From: Geotrypetes seraphini
Lineage: Eukaryota; Chordata; Amphibia; Gymnophiona; Dermophiidae
Assembly: GCF_902459505.1 (NCBI RefSeq)
Contig: NC_047084.1
Location: 91,759,957 to 91,823,956, forward strand
DNA length: 64,000 nt
Direction of reading: 5' to 3'
This document shows positions 54,120 to 63,714 of this stretch, piece after piece. The notes under the pieces are model-generated. The model saw nothing but the letters and a program-made list of their open reading frames with translations, was not told where the DNA came from and did not search any database. Position 1 is the first letter of the stretch. Each line of letters starts with the position of its first letter. Made by a program: the position numbers and the translations under genes.

Positions 54120-54400
54120 GGATTTGTTTGGTTGGGGGTTGTAACCCTCCACATTTTACTGTAAACTGAACTTTTTCCCTAAAAACAGGGAAAAAGTTCC
54201 GTTTTCAGTAAAATGTGGGGGGTTACAATGCGGCGCGATGTCTATTAAGTAAAGTGGGGGGTTCCCCCCCACGCCCCCCCGTCGGAGCCCTAAAAACTAA
54301 TTTAGAGCGGCGTGGCGGCGCACGCTGCGTTCAATTGTCTGGGCGTGCCTTTGTCCCGGCGCGCTTTTGACCTGACACCGCTTTCATCAGATTCTTAAAG
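54120..54400. repeat. GC-rich hairpin sequence
   Basis: A near-perfect hairpin lies at 54140-54227: TAACCCTCCACATTTTACTG and ACTTTTTCCCT, loop, AGGGAAAAAGT and CAGTAAAATGTGGGGGGTTA. It is followed by GGGGGGTTCCCCCC and a CpG-rich stretch (GTGGCGGCGCACGCTGCG, CCGGCGCGCTTTTGACC). It looks like the end region of an element whose other end I cannot see. Confidence 0.55.
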
Positions 54401-54409
54401 GGGTCTGTG

Positions 54410-54930
54410 ACTCAAAAATGGTTAAGAATCACTGCTGTAGAGGAATTTCTCAGTGCTCTGTTGGAGGAGAATGATGTCAAAGTAAACATTGTTCGCTCAG
54501 CCTGGTGACATCCCACAGACACCTCCAACACCTTCTGACCACAGTTCATCTTCATATCATGCACTGTAGATAATAACTCACACTCAGGAAACCTACCCTC
54601 TTGACAAACCTGTTCTGAAAATTAGAAAGGGTAAACTCAAAAGGTATTAAGACGGAATTTAGCTGCTTTATTGGCACCTAGAAAGGCAACCACGATGCAT
54701 AAAGAGCTCTTATACAGTAACATCAGAAACATTATTAGAGAATTCTTACACTGGTATAAAAAAGGATTTCACTACCTGCAAAGAACTCAATAACAGCAAA
54801 TTTAAGAACACAAGGCAAATCAGCCATGAGATATGTAAGAGTTAACTTGTCACAAACTGGGGGAGGGGGAAGCTTTACCATGACTGGGATTTAGTTATAC
54901 CGGCTATAATCTGTTCAGGAAAGCCAGGAT
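54410..54930. other. No gene recognised
   Basis: It begins with a hAT-like phrase (GTCTGTGACTCAAAAATGG, TTAAGAATCACTGCTG). Nothing else is recognised. Confidence 0.35.
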
Positions 54931-55530
54931 AGGAAGAAAAGGAGGTGTGGGGAGCGGTGTTATATGTTAAAGATTATGTTAAAGTCACACAATTGCAGGA
55001 TTTGCAGGGTAAGGAAGAGGGATTATGGGATGATCTGGAAAGGGAATGGAAAATGTATTTACATTGGTGTGATATGCAGTCTTCCTTCACAAACAGAAGT
55101 GGACAGAGATTTAATAGTAGAAATTCAAAATACAGCTGTAAAAGGGGAAGTACCACTAATAGGTGATTTTAACATGCCAGATGTTGATTGGGGTAACCCT
55201 ATTGTGGGATTTAAAAGTAGGGAGATCCTAGATTTTCTGCAAAGAGAATGCATGGATGTTCCAGCAGTTGGTAATGGAACCCACGCTGAATGGGGCCATA
55301 CTAGACTTATACACAGGGAAAGTGTTTTTGATGTTATACCGTGTTTCCCCAAAAATAAGCCCTAGTCCCAGGATTTGCCAACTGTTCAACCAGCCCCACC
55401 CACCCCCCACCCCCAGGACAGGAGATTGCTCTGAGGAAAGGGATGTTACCAGTGGTGTGCCTCAAGGTTCGGTTCTTATGGCCTGTTCTTTTTAACATTT
55501 TTGTAAGCGATGATTATGTGGAAAAGTGAT
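54930..55530 (+). mobile_element. CR1-clade LINE: endonuclease and RT fragments, with a MITE fragment between
   Basis: 54945-55060 and 55080-55340 encode part of the APE-type endonuclease: GAVLYVKDYVKV, then in another frame EVPLIGDFNMPDVDWGNP (GDFN is the endonuclease core) and REILDFLQRECMD. At 55339-55380 comes ACCGTGTTTCCCCAAAAATA, the end of a DNA element. At 55432-55490 EERDVTSGVPQGSVL is RT. The middle of the LINE is deleted. Confidence 0.75.
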
Positions 55531-55852
55531 GATTATATGGAAAAGTGATGTTAGCAATGCCACTATTTTCAGGTCTCCAATGACCTCCCAGTCCTACTCA
55601 GCATACTTCAAGGCGCCTAGTAAAGTCTTAATGCTGTTTGAGGTGCACTGAGTGAGCAAATAAAAGAGATGAACACTTGTTCCTGTTATGGAACAGCACC
55701 TCCAACAAAATGGTCACATGGTGGCAGAAGCGGAACTCATCTTGATGGGTTAAATAAGGGGAAAAAGTTTGGTGATGCTTCCTCTGATCTGTGACTTGCA
55801 GAATTTCATCCAAGTTCTACTGCTTGAGTCTAGACTCAAAATGGCCCCTAAG

Positions 55853-56095
55853 TAGGGTTGCCAGATTTTCCAATCAGAAAATCCAGACCTCTAGACCTGC
55901 CCCCCAATCCCGCCCACTGCTGCCTTGTCGGGCAGGAAATCCGCGCATGCACGGACTTACTCCCTGTCCGATGCGATTTGAGGAGGCTTTTCAAAACCCG
56001 GACAAAGGGCCGGATTTCGAAAAGCTGTCTGGACCCTCAGACATGTACTCAAAAGGAGGATATGTCTGGAGAAATCCACACATATGGTAACCCTA
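55853..56095. mobile_element. hAT MITE (TACCAGATTTT family), perfect 8-bp TSD
   Basis: Ends TAGGGTTGCCAGATTTTCC and CATATGGTAACCCTA. CCCCTAAG is duplicated at 55845-55852 and 56096-56103. Shares AAAACCCGGACAAAGGGCCG and GAGGATATGTCTGGAGAAA with the two copies near 14 kb. A decayed right end also lies at about 59640-59690. Confidence 0.9.
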
Positions 56096-56331
56096 CCCCT
56101 AAGTTTACCGAGCTTGCAATCAATTTAGAATGTAATTTAAAAAACAGGTAAATTTCAAAATATCGATGTCCTGATCACAAAAGTTACAGGCCATTTTCTA
56201 TGCTTCTTGTGTCATAGTAATTAAGATATAAAATAAAATTTTGTTACAGATGGTAAAGGAGTCTATCGCAAAAAAAACCATACTGTATGTATGAAGTCAT
56301 TAGTAAACTAACCTATTCATCAATTAATTTG

Positions 56332-57050
56332 TAATGCACAGCGGCGGTAAAAAGGGTGAACAAAATACTAGGAATGATTATGAAAGGGATCACAAACAGA
56401 TCGGAGGTTATCATGCTGCTGTACCGGGCCATGGTACGCCCTCACCTGGAATACTGCATCCAGCACTGGTCGCCGTACATGAAGAAGGACACGGTACTAC
56501 TCGAAAGGGTCCAGAGAAGAGCAACTAAAATGGTTAAGGGGCTGGAGGAGTCGCCGTACAGTGAGAGATTAGAGAAACTGGGCCTCTTCTCCCTTGAAAA
56601 GAGGAGACTGAGAGGGGACATGATCGAAACATTCAAGATAATGAAGGGAATAGACTTAGTAAATAAAGACAGGTTGTTCACCCTCTCCAAGGTAGAGAGA
56701 ATGAGAGGGCACTCTCTAAAGTTAAAAGGGGATAGATTCCGTACAAACGTAAGGAAGTTCTTTTTCACCCAGAGAGTGGTGGAACACTGGAATGCTCTTC
56801 CGGAGGCTGTTATAGGGGAAAACACCCTCCAGGGATTCAAGACAAAGTTAGACAAGTTCCTGCTGAACCAGAACGTACGCAGGTTCTGGTAGGCTCACAA
56901 TCTATCTAGTGTACCTGGGTTAATGAGGGGAGGGAGGGGCTGTTGGAACTGGGTGTATTGCCCAGGGTCACGAGCAGTATGGGTTTGAGCATGCAAGCTC
57001 AGCGTGCTGAGGCTGTGGTTTTGGCCACTGTGCATACTCTCTCCTTATGC
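56332..57050 (+). mobile_element. CR1/L2-clade LINE 3' part joined to a MIR-like SINE end
   Basis: One open + frame (56356-56892) reads NKILGMIMKGITNRSEV, YRAMVRPHLEYCIQHWSPYM, LERVQRRATKMVKGLEE, YSERLEKLGLFSLEKRRL and FRTNVRKFFFTQRVVEHW, ending DKFLLNQNVRRFW. The open frame suggests youth. At 56893 it passes into CTCACAATCTATCTAGTGTA and GTATTGCCCAGGGTCAC, the MIR-like SINE end seen at 20.2 kb. Confidence 0.85.
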
Positions 57051-57108
57051 ACTTGTAGTAATGAATCCTTTGTGTTTAAGAAGCCAAATTAATTATCAAC
57101 ATCTCCAA

Positions 57109-57258
57109 GGGGTCCTTTTACTAAGGCGTGCTAGCCATTTTAGCGTGCGCTAAAAATTAGCATATGCCAATGCGTCCATAGGATATAATGGACGCGTTAG
57201 CACATGTTAGCTTTTAGAGTGTGCTAAATCGGCTAGCGCACCTTAGTAAAAGGACCAA
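57109..57258. mobile_element. Harbinger-like MITE
   Basis: Ends GGGGTCCTTTTACTAAGGCG and CGCACCTTAGTAAAAGGACC, core palindromic (AGCGTGCGCTAAAAATTAGC). CAA flanks at 57106-57108 and 57259-57261. Confidence 0.8.
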
Positions 57259-57267
57259 CAAGTGGGG

Positions 57268-57668
57268 TTCAAACTAGAAAATGACACGGGGGAACTCAAT
57301 GTCCCCATCCTGTCTCCGTGAGTTTTGTTGCTGGCCCTGCCCCATTCCTGTAAGCTCTGCCTTAACCGCACAAGCCTCCAACACATGATTTTAAAGGGTT
57401 TCAGGCTTGTGCAGACGAGGACGGAGCTTAGGCATTGGTGGAATGAGGCATTATGACATCACAATCTGAGCTCTAGAATGTTTCTGCTTATGATTTTAAA
57501 GTGTTTGAGGCTTGTGCAGATGAGGACAGAGCTTAGGCATTGGTGGAATGAGGCATTATGACATCACAATCTGAGCTCTAGAATGTTGCTACTTATGATT
57601 TTAAAGTGTTCCAGGCTTGCAGAAAGAGGGACGGGACGGGAAAACTTTGTCCCGTATCCTTCTCTAGA
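57268..57668. mobile_element. MITE with a ~123-bp internal tandem duplication
   Basis: The ends CTAGAAAATGACACGGGGG and CCCGTATCCTTCTCTAG are inverted in outline. Inside, a unit containing TTAGGCATTGGTGGAATGAG and GACATCACAATCTGAGCTCT is repeated (about 57380-57500 and 57500-57620). A related fragment is at about 35350-35420. Confidence 0.65.
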
Positions 57669-57699
57669 TAAGACGCTAAACAACCGCGTATCCTATATG

Positions 57700-58010
57700 G
57701 AAACTTGTCTGGTTTGACGTCGCCGTCATTAGCCCAGCAGCAAAGTTGCTCGAGAGCGATAATTACTCCCCCCGACTGGATTCTTGTTCTCAGCTGCGTC
57801 CCGTTCTACAAGAAACCGGAAGCTGCGTCAGAGGGGGCGGGACGCGGGTAAGAAAAGCGTCAGGGTCTGGGGCGCTTCGTATACGGCGACTTTAAAGACA
57901 AGCTCGAAGGTAGGACGCGGAAGTGGGGGGTGTTTGCGAGCAAGACGAGAGTTAGGGGGAGTGAAAAGACAGACGCCCACTCGTGGGCGTGTGACATGGG
58001 GGGGAGTAGA
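57700..58010 (+). promoter_or_regulatory. CpG-rich promoter and probable 5' non-coding exon of the next gene
   Basis: From 57700 to about 58010 CpG is dense (GACGTCGCCGTCATTAG, GGGGCGGGACGCGGG, TATACGGCGAC). GGGGCGGG at about 57834 is an Sp1-type GC box. AAGCTCGAAG|GTAGGA at 57909/57910 is a good splice donor. There is no ATG with a convincing frame before it, so the exon is likely non-coding. Human synteny places HDHD2 just downstream of IER3IP1 on the same strand, so HDHD2 is a candidate; nothing in the sequence names it. Confidence 0.45.
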
Positions 58011-58514
58011 TGGGCTGCTCCCTAGGAATACTCTTTTGATGCTGCTTGTTGTGTGACTTTATTTAGCTGCGCTTTCAGCTCAAACGGAATTAGCCAGGCA
58101 GGGTACAAAAAGATACCCTGGTAGGGGGGGGGGGGAGGGTGCGCTGCTATTTGAGCACTTTCAAACCCGCCGTGAGCACCCTTGAAGGGTGGCCGGGCGC
58201 CCAGTTTTTGGGGGGACAGAACGGCCCCACCTTTCGCCCGACATGTCTGCCTCCCCTGGCGATCGGGCATCTTACAGTGTCACTCCTCAATCTCCCAGTC
58301 CATTCTTAAAATCTTTATCGTGTATAAAATTGCTGAGGCTGGGCGAGTATGGCTTTTTTGTAGTGATATGCTGGAGGTTCTTATACCTGTTGCAAAAGCT
58401 GGCTCCAAGCCTTCCTGTTCTGCTTAGGCAGCATCAGGTCAGAGGGGAAGTTTGGGGCCATGTGCAACAGGTATGAGTCGGTGCTCCCTACTAGCAAGAG
58501 CTGAAGACTAAATC

Positions 58515-58690
58515 ACAACCCTGTCCAGTCAAGTTTTCGGGATAGCCCTAATGAATATGCATGAGAGAAATTTGTATATAATGGAGGTGACAGGTATGCA
58601 GATCTGCTCTATGCATATTCATTAGGGCTATCTTGAAAACCTGACTGGCTGGTGATCCCCCAGGATAGGTTTGGGAACCAATGCTTTAAA
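58515..58690. mobile_element. hAT MITE relative, left end missing
   Basis: AACCCTGTCCAGTCAAGTTT, then GCATATTCATTAGGGCTATC and CCAGGATAGGTTTGGGAACC. A hairpin like the one at 33778-33973, with a decayed left end. Confidence 0.75.
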
Positions 58691-58894
58691 AGGTTTAGGG
58701 GTTGAGGGAGTGGAGGGAGAGATGCCTGGATTCCTCTGCCAGCCATCTCAGTGTGCTGCTATTGAGTGGGTGGATCTGTGCACACTTGAGCTCACCTACC
58801 GGTGATTCTGCCACTGCTCTTTATTTGCAAAGACCCTATATGGAGGCACATCATTGGTTCTTTTAAGCAAGTGCTGTACAGAAAGAAACAGTGC

Positions 58895-59320
58895 AAGGGG
58901 CTGGAGGAGCTGCCGTACAGCATAAGATAGAGAAACTGGGCCTCTTCTCCCTCGAACAAGGTACTGAAGGGAATAGACTTAGTAGATAAGGGCAGATTGT
59001 TCACCCTCTCCAAGGTAGGGAGAATGAGAGGGCACTCTCTAAAAATGAAAGGTGATAGATTCTGTACGAACATAAGGAAGTTCTTCTTCACCCAGAGAGT
59101 GGTAGAAAACTGGAACACTCTTCTGGAGTCTGTCATAGGGGAAAACGCCCTCCAGGGATTCAAAACAAAATTAGACAAGTTCCTGCTGAACCAGAATGTA
59201 CGCAGGTAGGGCTAGTCTCAGGGCGCTGGTCTTTGACCAGAGGGCCTCCGCGTGAGCGGACTGCTGGGCACGAAGAACCCCAGGTCTGACCCAGCAGCGG
59301 CAATTCTTATGTTCTTAAAA
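58895..59320 (+). mobile_element. CR1/L2-clade LINE 3' end
   Basis: Internally shortened copy of the family at 56332: GLEELPYSIR-like start, then VGRMRGHSLKMKGDRF, IRKFFFTQRVVENWNTL and DKFLLNQNVRR. The 3' tail follows (GAGCGGACTGCTGGGCACGA, GGTCTGACCCAGCAGCGGC, ATTCTTATGTTCTTA). Confidence 0.85.
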
Positions 59321-59399
59321 GCCTCATTCTGGTGCTGTTTGGCCTCTTTCAGTGTGTTCCAATTTCTCTGACCCCACTTCAACCTTGATGTACTTCTAA

Positions 59400-59690
59400 A
59401 ACACTTCCAGATAAACCCGACTAAACTTAACATGCCAATGTAATTTGGAAGGTTCTCTGTAATGTCACTGTCTGTAAACAGTCTCTTCCCTTGTAAACCA
59501 CTTAGAACTGTTTGTGGTATGGCGGTATATAAAAATAAAGTTATTATTATTACTCCGATTTTGAGTACCATCCTATACAATTTTTTTTGTCAGCTGAGCT
59601 GCTGTCCTTTCCCCCTCCCCCTCTGACAAAACAACAAAGCTCTTGAAAAGAGGACATATCTGGAGAAACCTGGACATATAGTAACCCTAC
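59400..59690 (+). mobile_element. L2-type 3' tail and hAT MITE right end
   Basis: TTGTAAACCACTTAGAACTG and GGCGGTATATAAAAATAAAG with an ATT repeat (to 59555) form the LINE tail. GGACATATCTGGAGAAACC and TAGTAACCCTA at about 59645-59690 are the right end of the TACCAGATTTT hAT family. Confidence 0.6.
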
Positions 59691-60640
59691 CTGGGAAATA
59701 TTACAGTACATTGGCCAATGCAAAAAAAAATACCCACAGCTAACAAAAATGGCTCTTACAGAATTTTTGCTTTTCCATTTACTTCAATATACTTATGTGA
59801 AGCCAACTTCTCTCATCTAATAGTTCTCAAATGTAAAATGAGAAACTACTTCTGTCTGGAAAGTGACTCAATTGTGGAAAATCAGTACACTAAAACCAAG
59901 ATTCATAAGACTTATTTTATCTAAAAAAGCCCAGATCGTCCATTATAACTAAAAGCAAATGTGTGCCTCTATTTCACCACATTATAAGACAGGCCATGCT
60001 TTCACTTTAAGCTGCTGTGGTTGCAATCCTTGCAAGTTCAAAGACGGCTTCTAGTTCTACTTCTGTGTCGTCATTACTGTGTGCTATTTTTAATTTTCAT
60101 TTAGTATGTACATAGAAAGTGCCTTGGCTCATTGGGCCTAATTATGAAAAACAAAAGCACTTCCAATAATGACCACATTTCTTGTTTTCATTTTCCCAGA
60201 GAAAAGATGAAATTGGATTGATCACTATGGGCAACTTTTGTGGAGAAGAGCCTTTTTATAAATAGGCCCTGTCTAAGTCTCATTGTTAAATTTTTACTCG
60301 GTTTGTAAGAATAATGTATCATCTGGCAAAGCATGAAATATAACTGATCATGCCAACTGTGTATCGGGTCTTTATGCCAGTTGCAGTAACCTGTACTTGT
60401 TATGTTTGTTGCCCAGTTAGTTAACTGTTGAACTATGAAATGTCTATTTCAGAATCTTTGCTGCTCAGAGCTTGGGGTTTCTCAGTTGAAATTTGTTCAT
60501 CTTAGGGGGTGTTTGGCTTGAAGAAGTTGGGAAACACTGGTGTACAAGGTGTGGATCCTGTGATCTTTAACCAGTCTATGGCTCCTTTCATCTTTCTGTA
60601 CCCATTCCACCAACTTCTCTAGAGGAATGGGGATAGAGTC
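59691..60640. other. No gene recognised
   Basis: AT-rich, likely intronic if the CpG exon at 57.8 kb belongs to a + strand gene. No repeat family or conserved frame is recognised. Confidence 0.4.
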
Positions 60641-61330
60641 AGTGACATAGTAGATGACGGCAGATAAAGACCCGAATGGTCCATCCAGTCTGCCCAACCT
60701 GATTTCAGTTTCAATTTTTAAATTTTTTCTTCTTAGCTATTTCTGGGCAAGAATCCAAAGCTCTACCTGGTACTGTGCTTGGGTTCCTACTGCCGAAATC
60801 TCCGTTAAAACCTACTCCAGCCCATCTACACCCTCCCAGCCATTGAAGCCCTCCTCGCCCATCCTCCACCAAATGGCCATATACAGACACAGACCGTTCA
60901 AGTCTGCCCAGTACTGGCCTTAGTTCAATTTTTAATATTATTTTCTGATTCTAGATCCTCTGTGTTCATCCCACTCTTTGAACTCTGTCACCGTTTTACT
61001 CTCCACCACCTCTCTCGGGAGAGTATTCCAGGCATCCACCACCCTCTCCATAAAGTAGAATTTCCTAACATTGCCTTTGAATCTACCACCCCTCAACCTT
61101 AAATTATGTCCTCTGGTTTTACCGTTTTCCTTTCTCTGGAAAAGATTTTGTTCTACATTAATACCCCTTCAAGTATTTGAACGTCTGATCATATCTCCCC
61201 TGTCTCTCCTTTCCTCTAGGGTAGACATATTCAGGGCTTCCAGTCTCTCCTCATACGTCTTCTGGCGCAAGCCTCCTATCATTTTCGTCGCCCTCCTCTG
61301 GACCGCTTCAAGTCTTCTTACGTCCAATCA
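60640..61330 (-). mobile_element. CR1-type LINE 3' part
   Basis: Begins ACATAGTAGATGACGGCAGA and TGGTCCATCCAGTCTGCCC (3' tail). Higher up, the minus strand encodes the ORF2 tail: the reverse of GCATCCACCACCCTCTCC, and GACGTATGAGGAGAGACTGG (TYEERLEA). Same tail as at 34977-35060. Confidence 0.75.
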
Positions 61331-61469
61331 GTTAGTAGAAATGAGAATCCAAAGATGTGTAGGATCAAGAATCAATCTAACTGCTCTGTCAGTTGAGAGG
61401 AAAGGAGGAAGAGTGTGATTAAATCATTGATTATCATCAAAAGCTAGTGGAGAATTGGCTCAGGAGTGA

Positions 61470-62030
61470 CATTTTATATATTTATATTCTGTGTTAAATT
61501 ATATGAGGACGCACAACATATAATATGTTCATATAATGATTCAAACTGTTTTGTGATTGGGTTACCCTCCCCTCCCCCCCTTCAAACCCAGCATTCACCC
61601 AAAAAGAGGGAGATGGTGAGGAATAACAGCTACCTTGTTTCACCAATCTTTGACTCATTAGGGGAACAAACAATACAGCCTTAAAAAGTGCAGCCACGCT
61701 GAGATCAGCTTGTTGGGAAGATTGGAGCAGACGTGACAGCATTGGAGCTCAAGTCGTCCTTTGTCAGCTAAGTCCTTGAACGTGTCTCCGGGTGACTTTG
61801 CCCTTTTTTAAACCTGAGCTGTTCTGTGAGGGAGGTTTTTTTTGCCAGTGAAAGTATCAAAAACAGTTTTGATTTGTACCTTTTGGTTCTATACTGCTAC
61901 ATTAGCCTGAAGCTTTTTCTCCCTCTTTTTGAGTGCTTGCTGGGTTTGAAAAGGGGGGGTACCTCGGTGCCACGATCACACAACATTTTGAATCATTATA
62001 TTTATATTTTGCCCAAAACTTAAGTAGATC
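61470..62030. mobile_element. DNA element with ~90-bp inverted ends
   Basis: On the left, CATATAATGATTCAAACTG and CCCCCCTTCAAACCCAGC; on the right, GCTGGGTTTGAAAAGGGGGG and CATTTTGAATCATTATATTT. These are inverted repeats of about 90 bp with some mismatches around 380 bp of non-coding sequence. Confidence 0.65.
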
Positions 62031-62154
62031 ACATGAAGATAAAATAAAGCAATACTTACAACAAAAACAAACATATCACAAACATCAGAGGCATTTTACT
62101 CAGGCTCATCCCCACAGTCTTGCCTTATCCACAAACAATCCAGTTTACAGATCC

Positions 62155-62560
62155 ACAGGGCTGTGGAGTCGGAGGAAATTTCGGGTACCTGGAGTCGGAG
62201 TCTGAAGTACAAAAAACTGAGGAGTCGGAGTCGGAACATTTATCTACCGATTCCCTTTTTGAACTTTGCATACCAATCACGAGCGATTCTTTCAGCTATA
62301 GCACCCACTATATACACAGCACAAATGTTGCGAGCAGCTTCTGCTGCCTTAGAACCTTGTTTAAAAGCAAAAAGAAGGTGGTGTCGAAAATGCTCATTTC
62401 TCTCAACTTGACATTCCACTTTAACGATCTGAAAATTAACCAGTGCTGTGGAGTTGGAGTCGGAGGAAATTTCGGGTACTGGAGTCGGAGTCGGAGTCTG
62501 AAGTACAAAAAACTGAGAAGTCGAGTCGGAACATTTATCTACCGACTCCACAGCCTTGCA
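62155..62560 (-). mobile_element. Mariner-type transposase N-terminus between two direct repeats
   Basis: Two ~100-bp direct copies of a GGAGTCGGAGTCGG-type repeat (about 62158-62256 and 62444-62555) share GGAGGAAATTTCGGGTAC and GTACAAAAAACTGAG. Between them the minus strand (62252-62445) encodes VECQVERNEHFRHHLLFAF, KQGSKAAEAARNICAVYIV and AERIARDWYAKFKKG. This is the N-terminal helix-turn-helix of mariner transposases. The catalytic domain is absent. Confidence 0.75.
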
Positions 62561-63480
62561 GATCCATCATACTACGAGTATGGTATAGTTTACAGATAGT
62601 ACCATACTCTTAACTTATCAAACAAATGTTTCTCAGATTCTCATCATATGTTAACAGAGTTTTGCATATCCTTCCCACCTCTAATCATGACTTTTTAACA
62701 GGTTCTTCAAAGCCCCACTTTCAGATAAAGTTCTGTCTTAATAGAAGCATATTCTACTCCACAAGGGGGGGAAAGAGGAAAATGTTTCTTCAAAATGTAC
62801 CCATTTCCAAGAGGGCATTTCAAGCTGCAAAAGTCTCCTTAAAAAATCCTATTGGATGCATGAACCAACTTCCAGATAGAGGTGTTGGGGGGCAAATACA
62901 GCTTAGGATCTCAACAAACCATGGGATAAGCACAGCAGATCCTTCCTTTTAGGGAAACAAGGATAAAGCCATAGGTAATTTGGGGTCTTGAGTATTGCAG
63001 TAGATAGGAAAACAACAGTCCAGGTGATGTTTGTGGTTATACTATTGTACTTATCATTTATTATAAAATAAGTGTAGGCTATATAGTCGTATGTATGTAA
63101 ATATTTCCACACAAAAAATGTGACCTTGGCATTGAACCATCAGATTTGTCCTTGGCAATGATGCCGACTTTTTTCCGGTGAAGTATTTCTGTGCAGGGTA
63201 AGATCATTTACTCGGTTTACCTTGTACCTTAGAAGCATTAGTGTAGTAAGTGGCTGATCTCACCAGCTGATAAATGTGCCCTTATCAGTACTGATAAAAA
63301 GTGGAGATAAAAGATTTCAGAGCTGCACTGCAAAGATTTCATAGTACCCCATAAATTCACTGATCGGCTTTAATAGAACTTATCACCACTGTCAGTAGCT
63401 GTATAAACAGAAGAGGAACATACTGTATTATACCTGAATACTTATAATTTCAGGTACAATATGTTCCTTCCCAAAATAGC
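62561..63480. other. No gene recognised
   Basis: Unique-looking AT-rich sequence. Open frames at 62626-62952 have no domain. Confidence 0.4.
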
Positions 63481-63705
63481 TACTGTCTAACTGGATACCT
63501 GAGGCAATGGGAGATAAAGTGACTTGCCCAAGGTCATAAGGAGTGTTGGTGGCAGAAGCGGGATTTCAGCCCTGGCTTGCCTTGTTTTCGTCCCGTTGCT
63601 CTAACCACAAAATAAACTAAACTAAACCTTAAGTTTGTATACTGCATCATCTCTATAAAGATAGAGCTCGGTAGGTTTACAGGTAATTCCACAAGGTCAC
63701 GTTAT
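63480..63705 (-). mobile_element. MIR-like SINE end and L2-type tail
   Basis: ACCTGAGGCAATGGGAGATA, AAGTGACTTGCCCAAGGTC and GTTGCTCTAACCAC are MIR-like. AGTTTGTATACTGCATCATC with AGAGCTCGGTAGGTTTACAG is the reverse of the L2-type tail at 39340. Confidence 0.7.
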
Positions 63706-63714
63706 TTCAAACTG

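Noticed and set aside
53322-54152. 276-residue minus-strand open frame
   Set aside because: It runs through two different repeats and an inverted pair, and the frame does not follow any one family.
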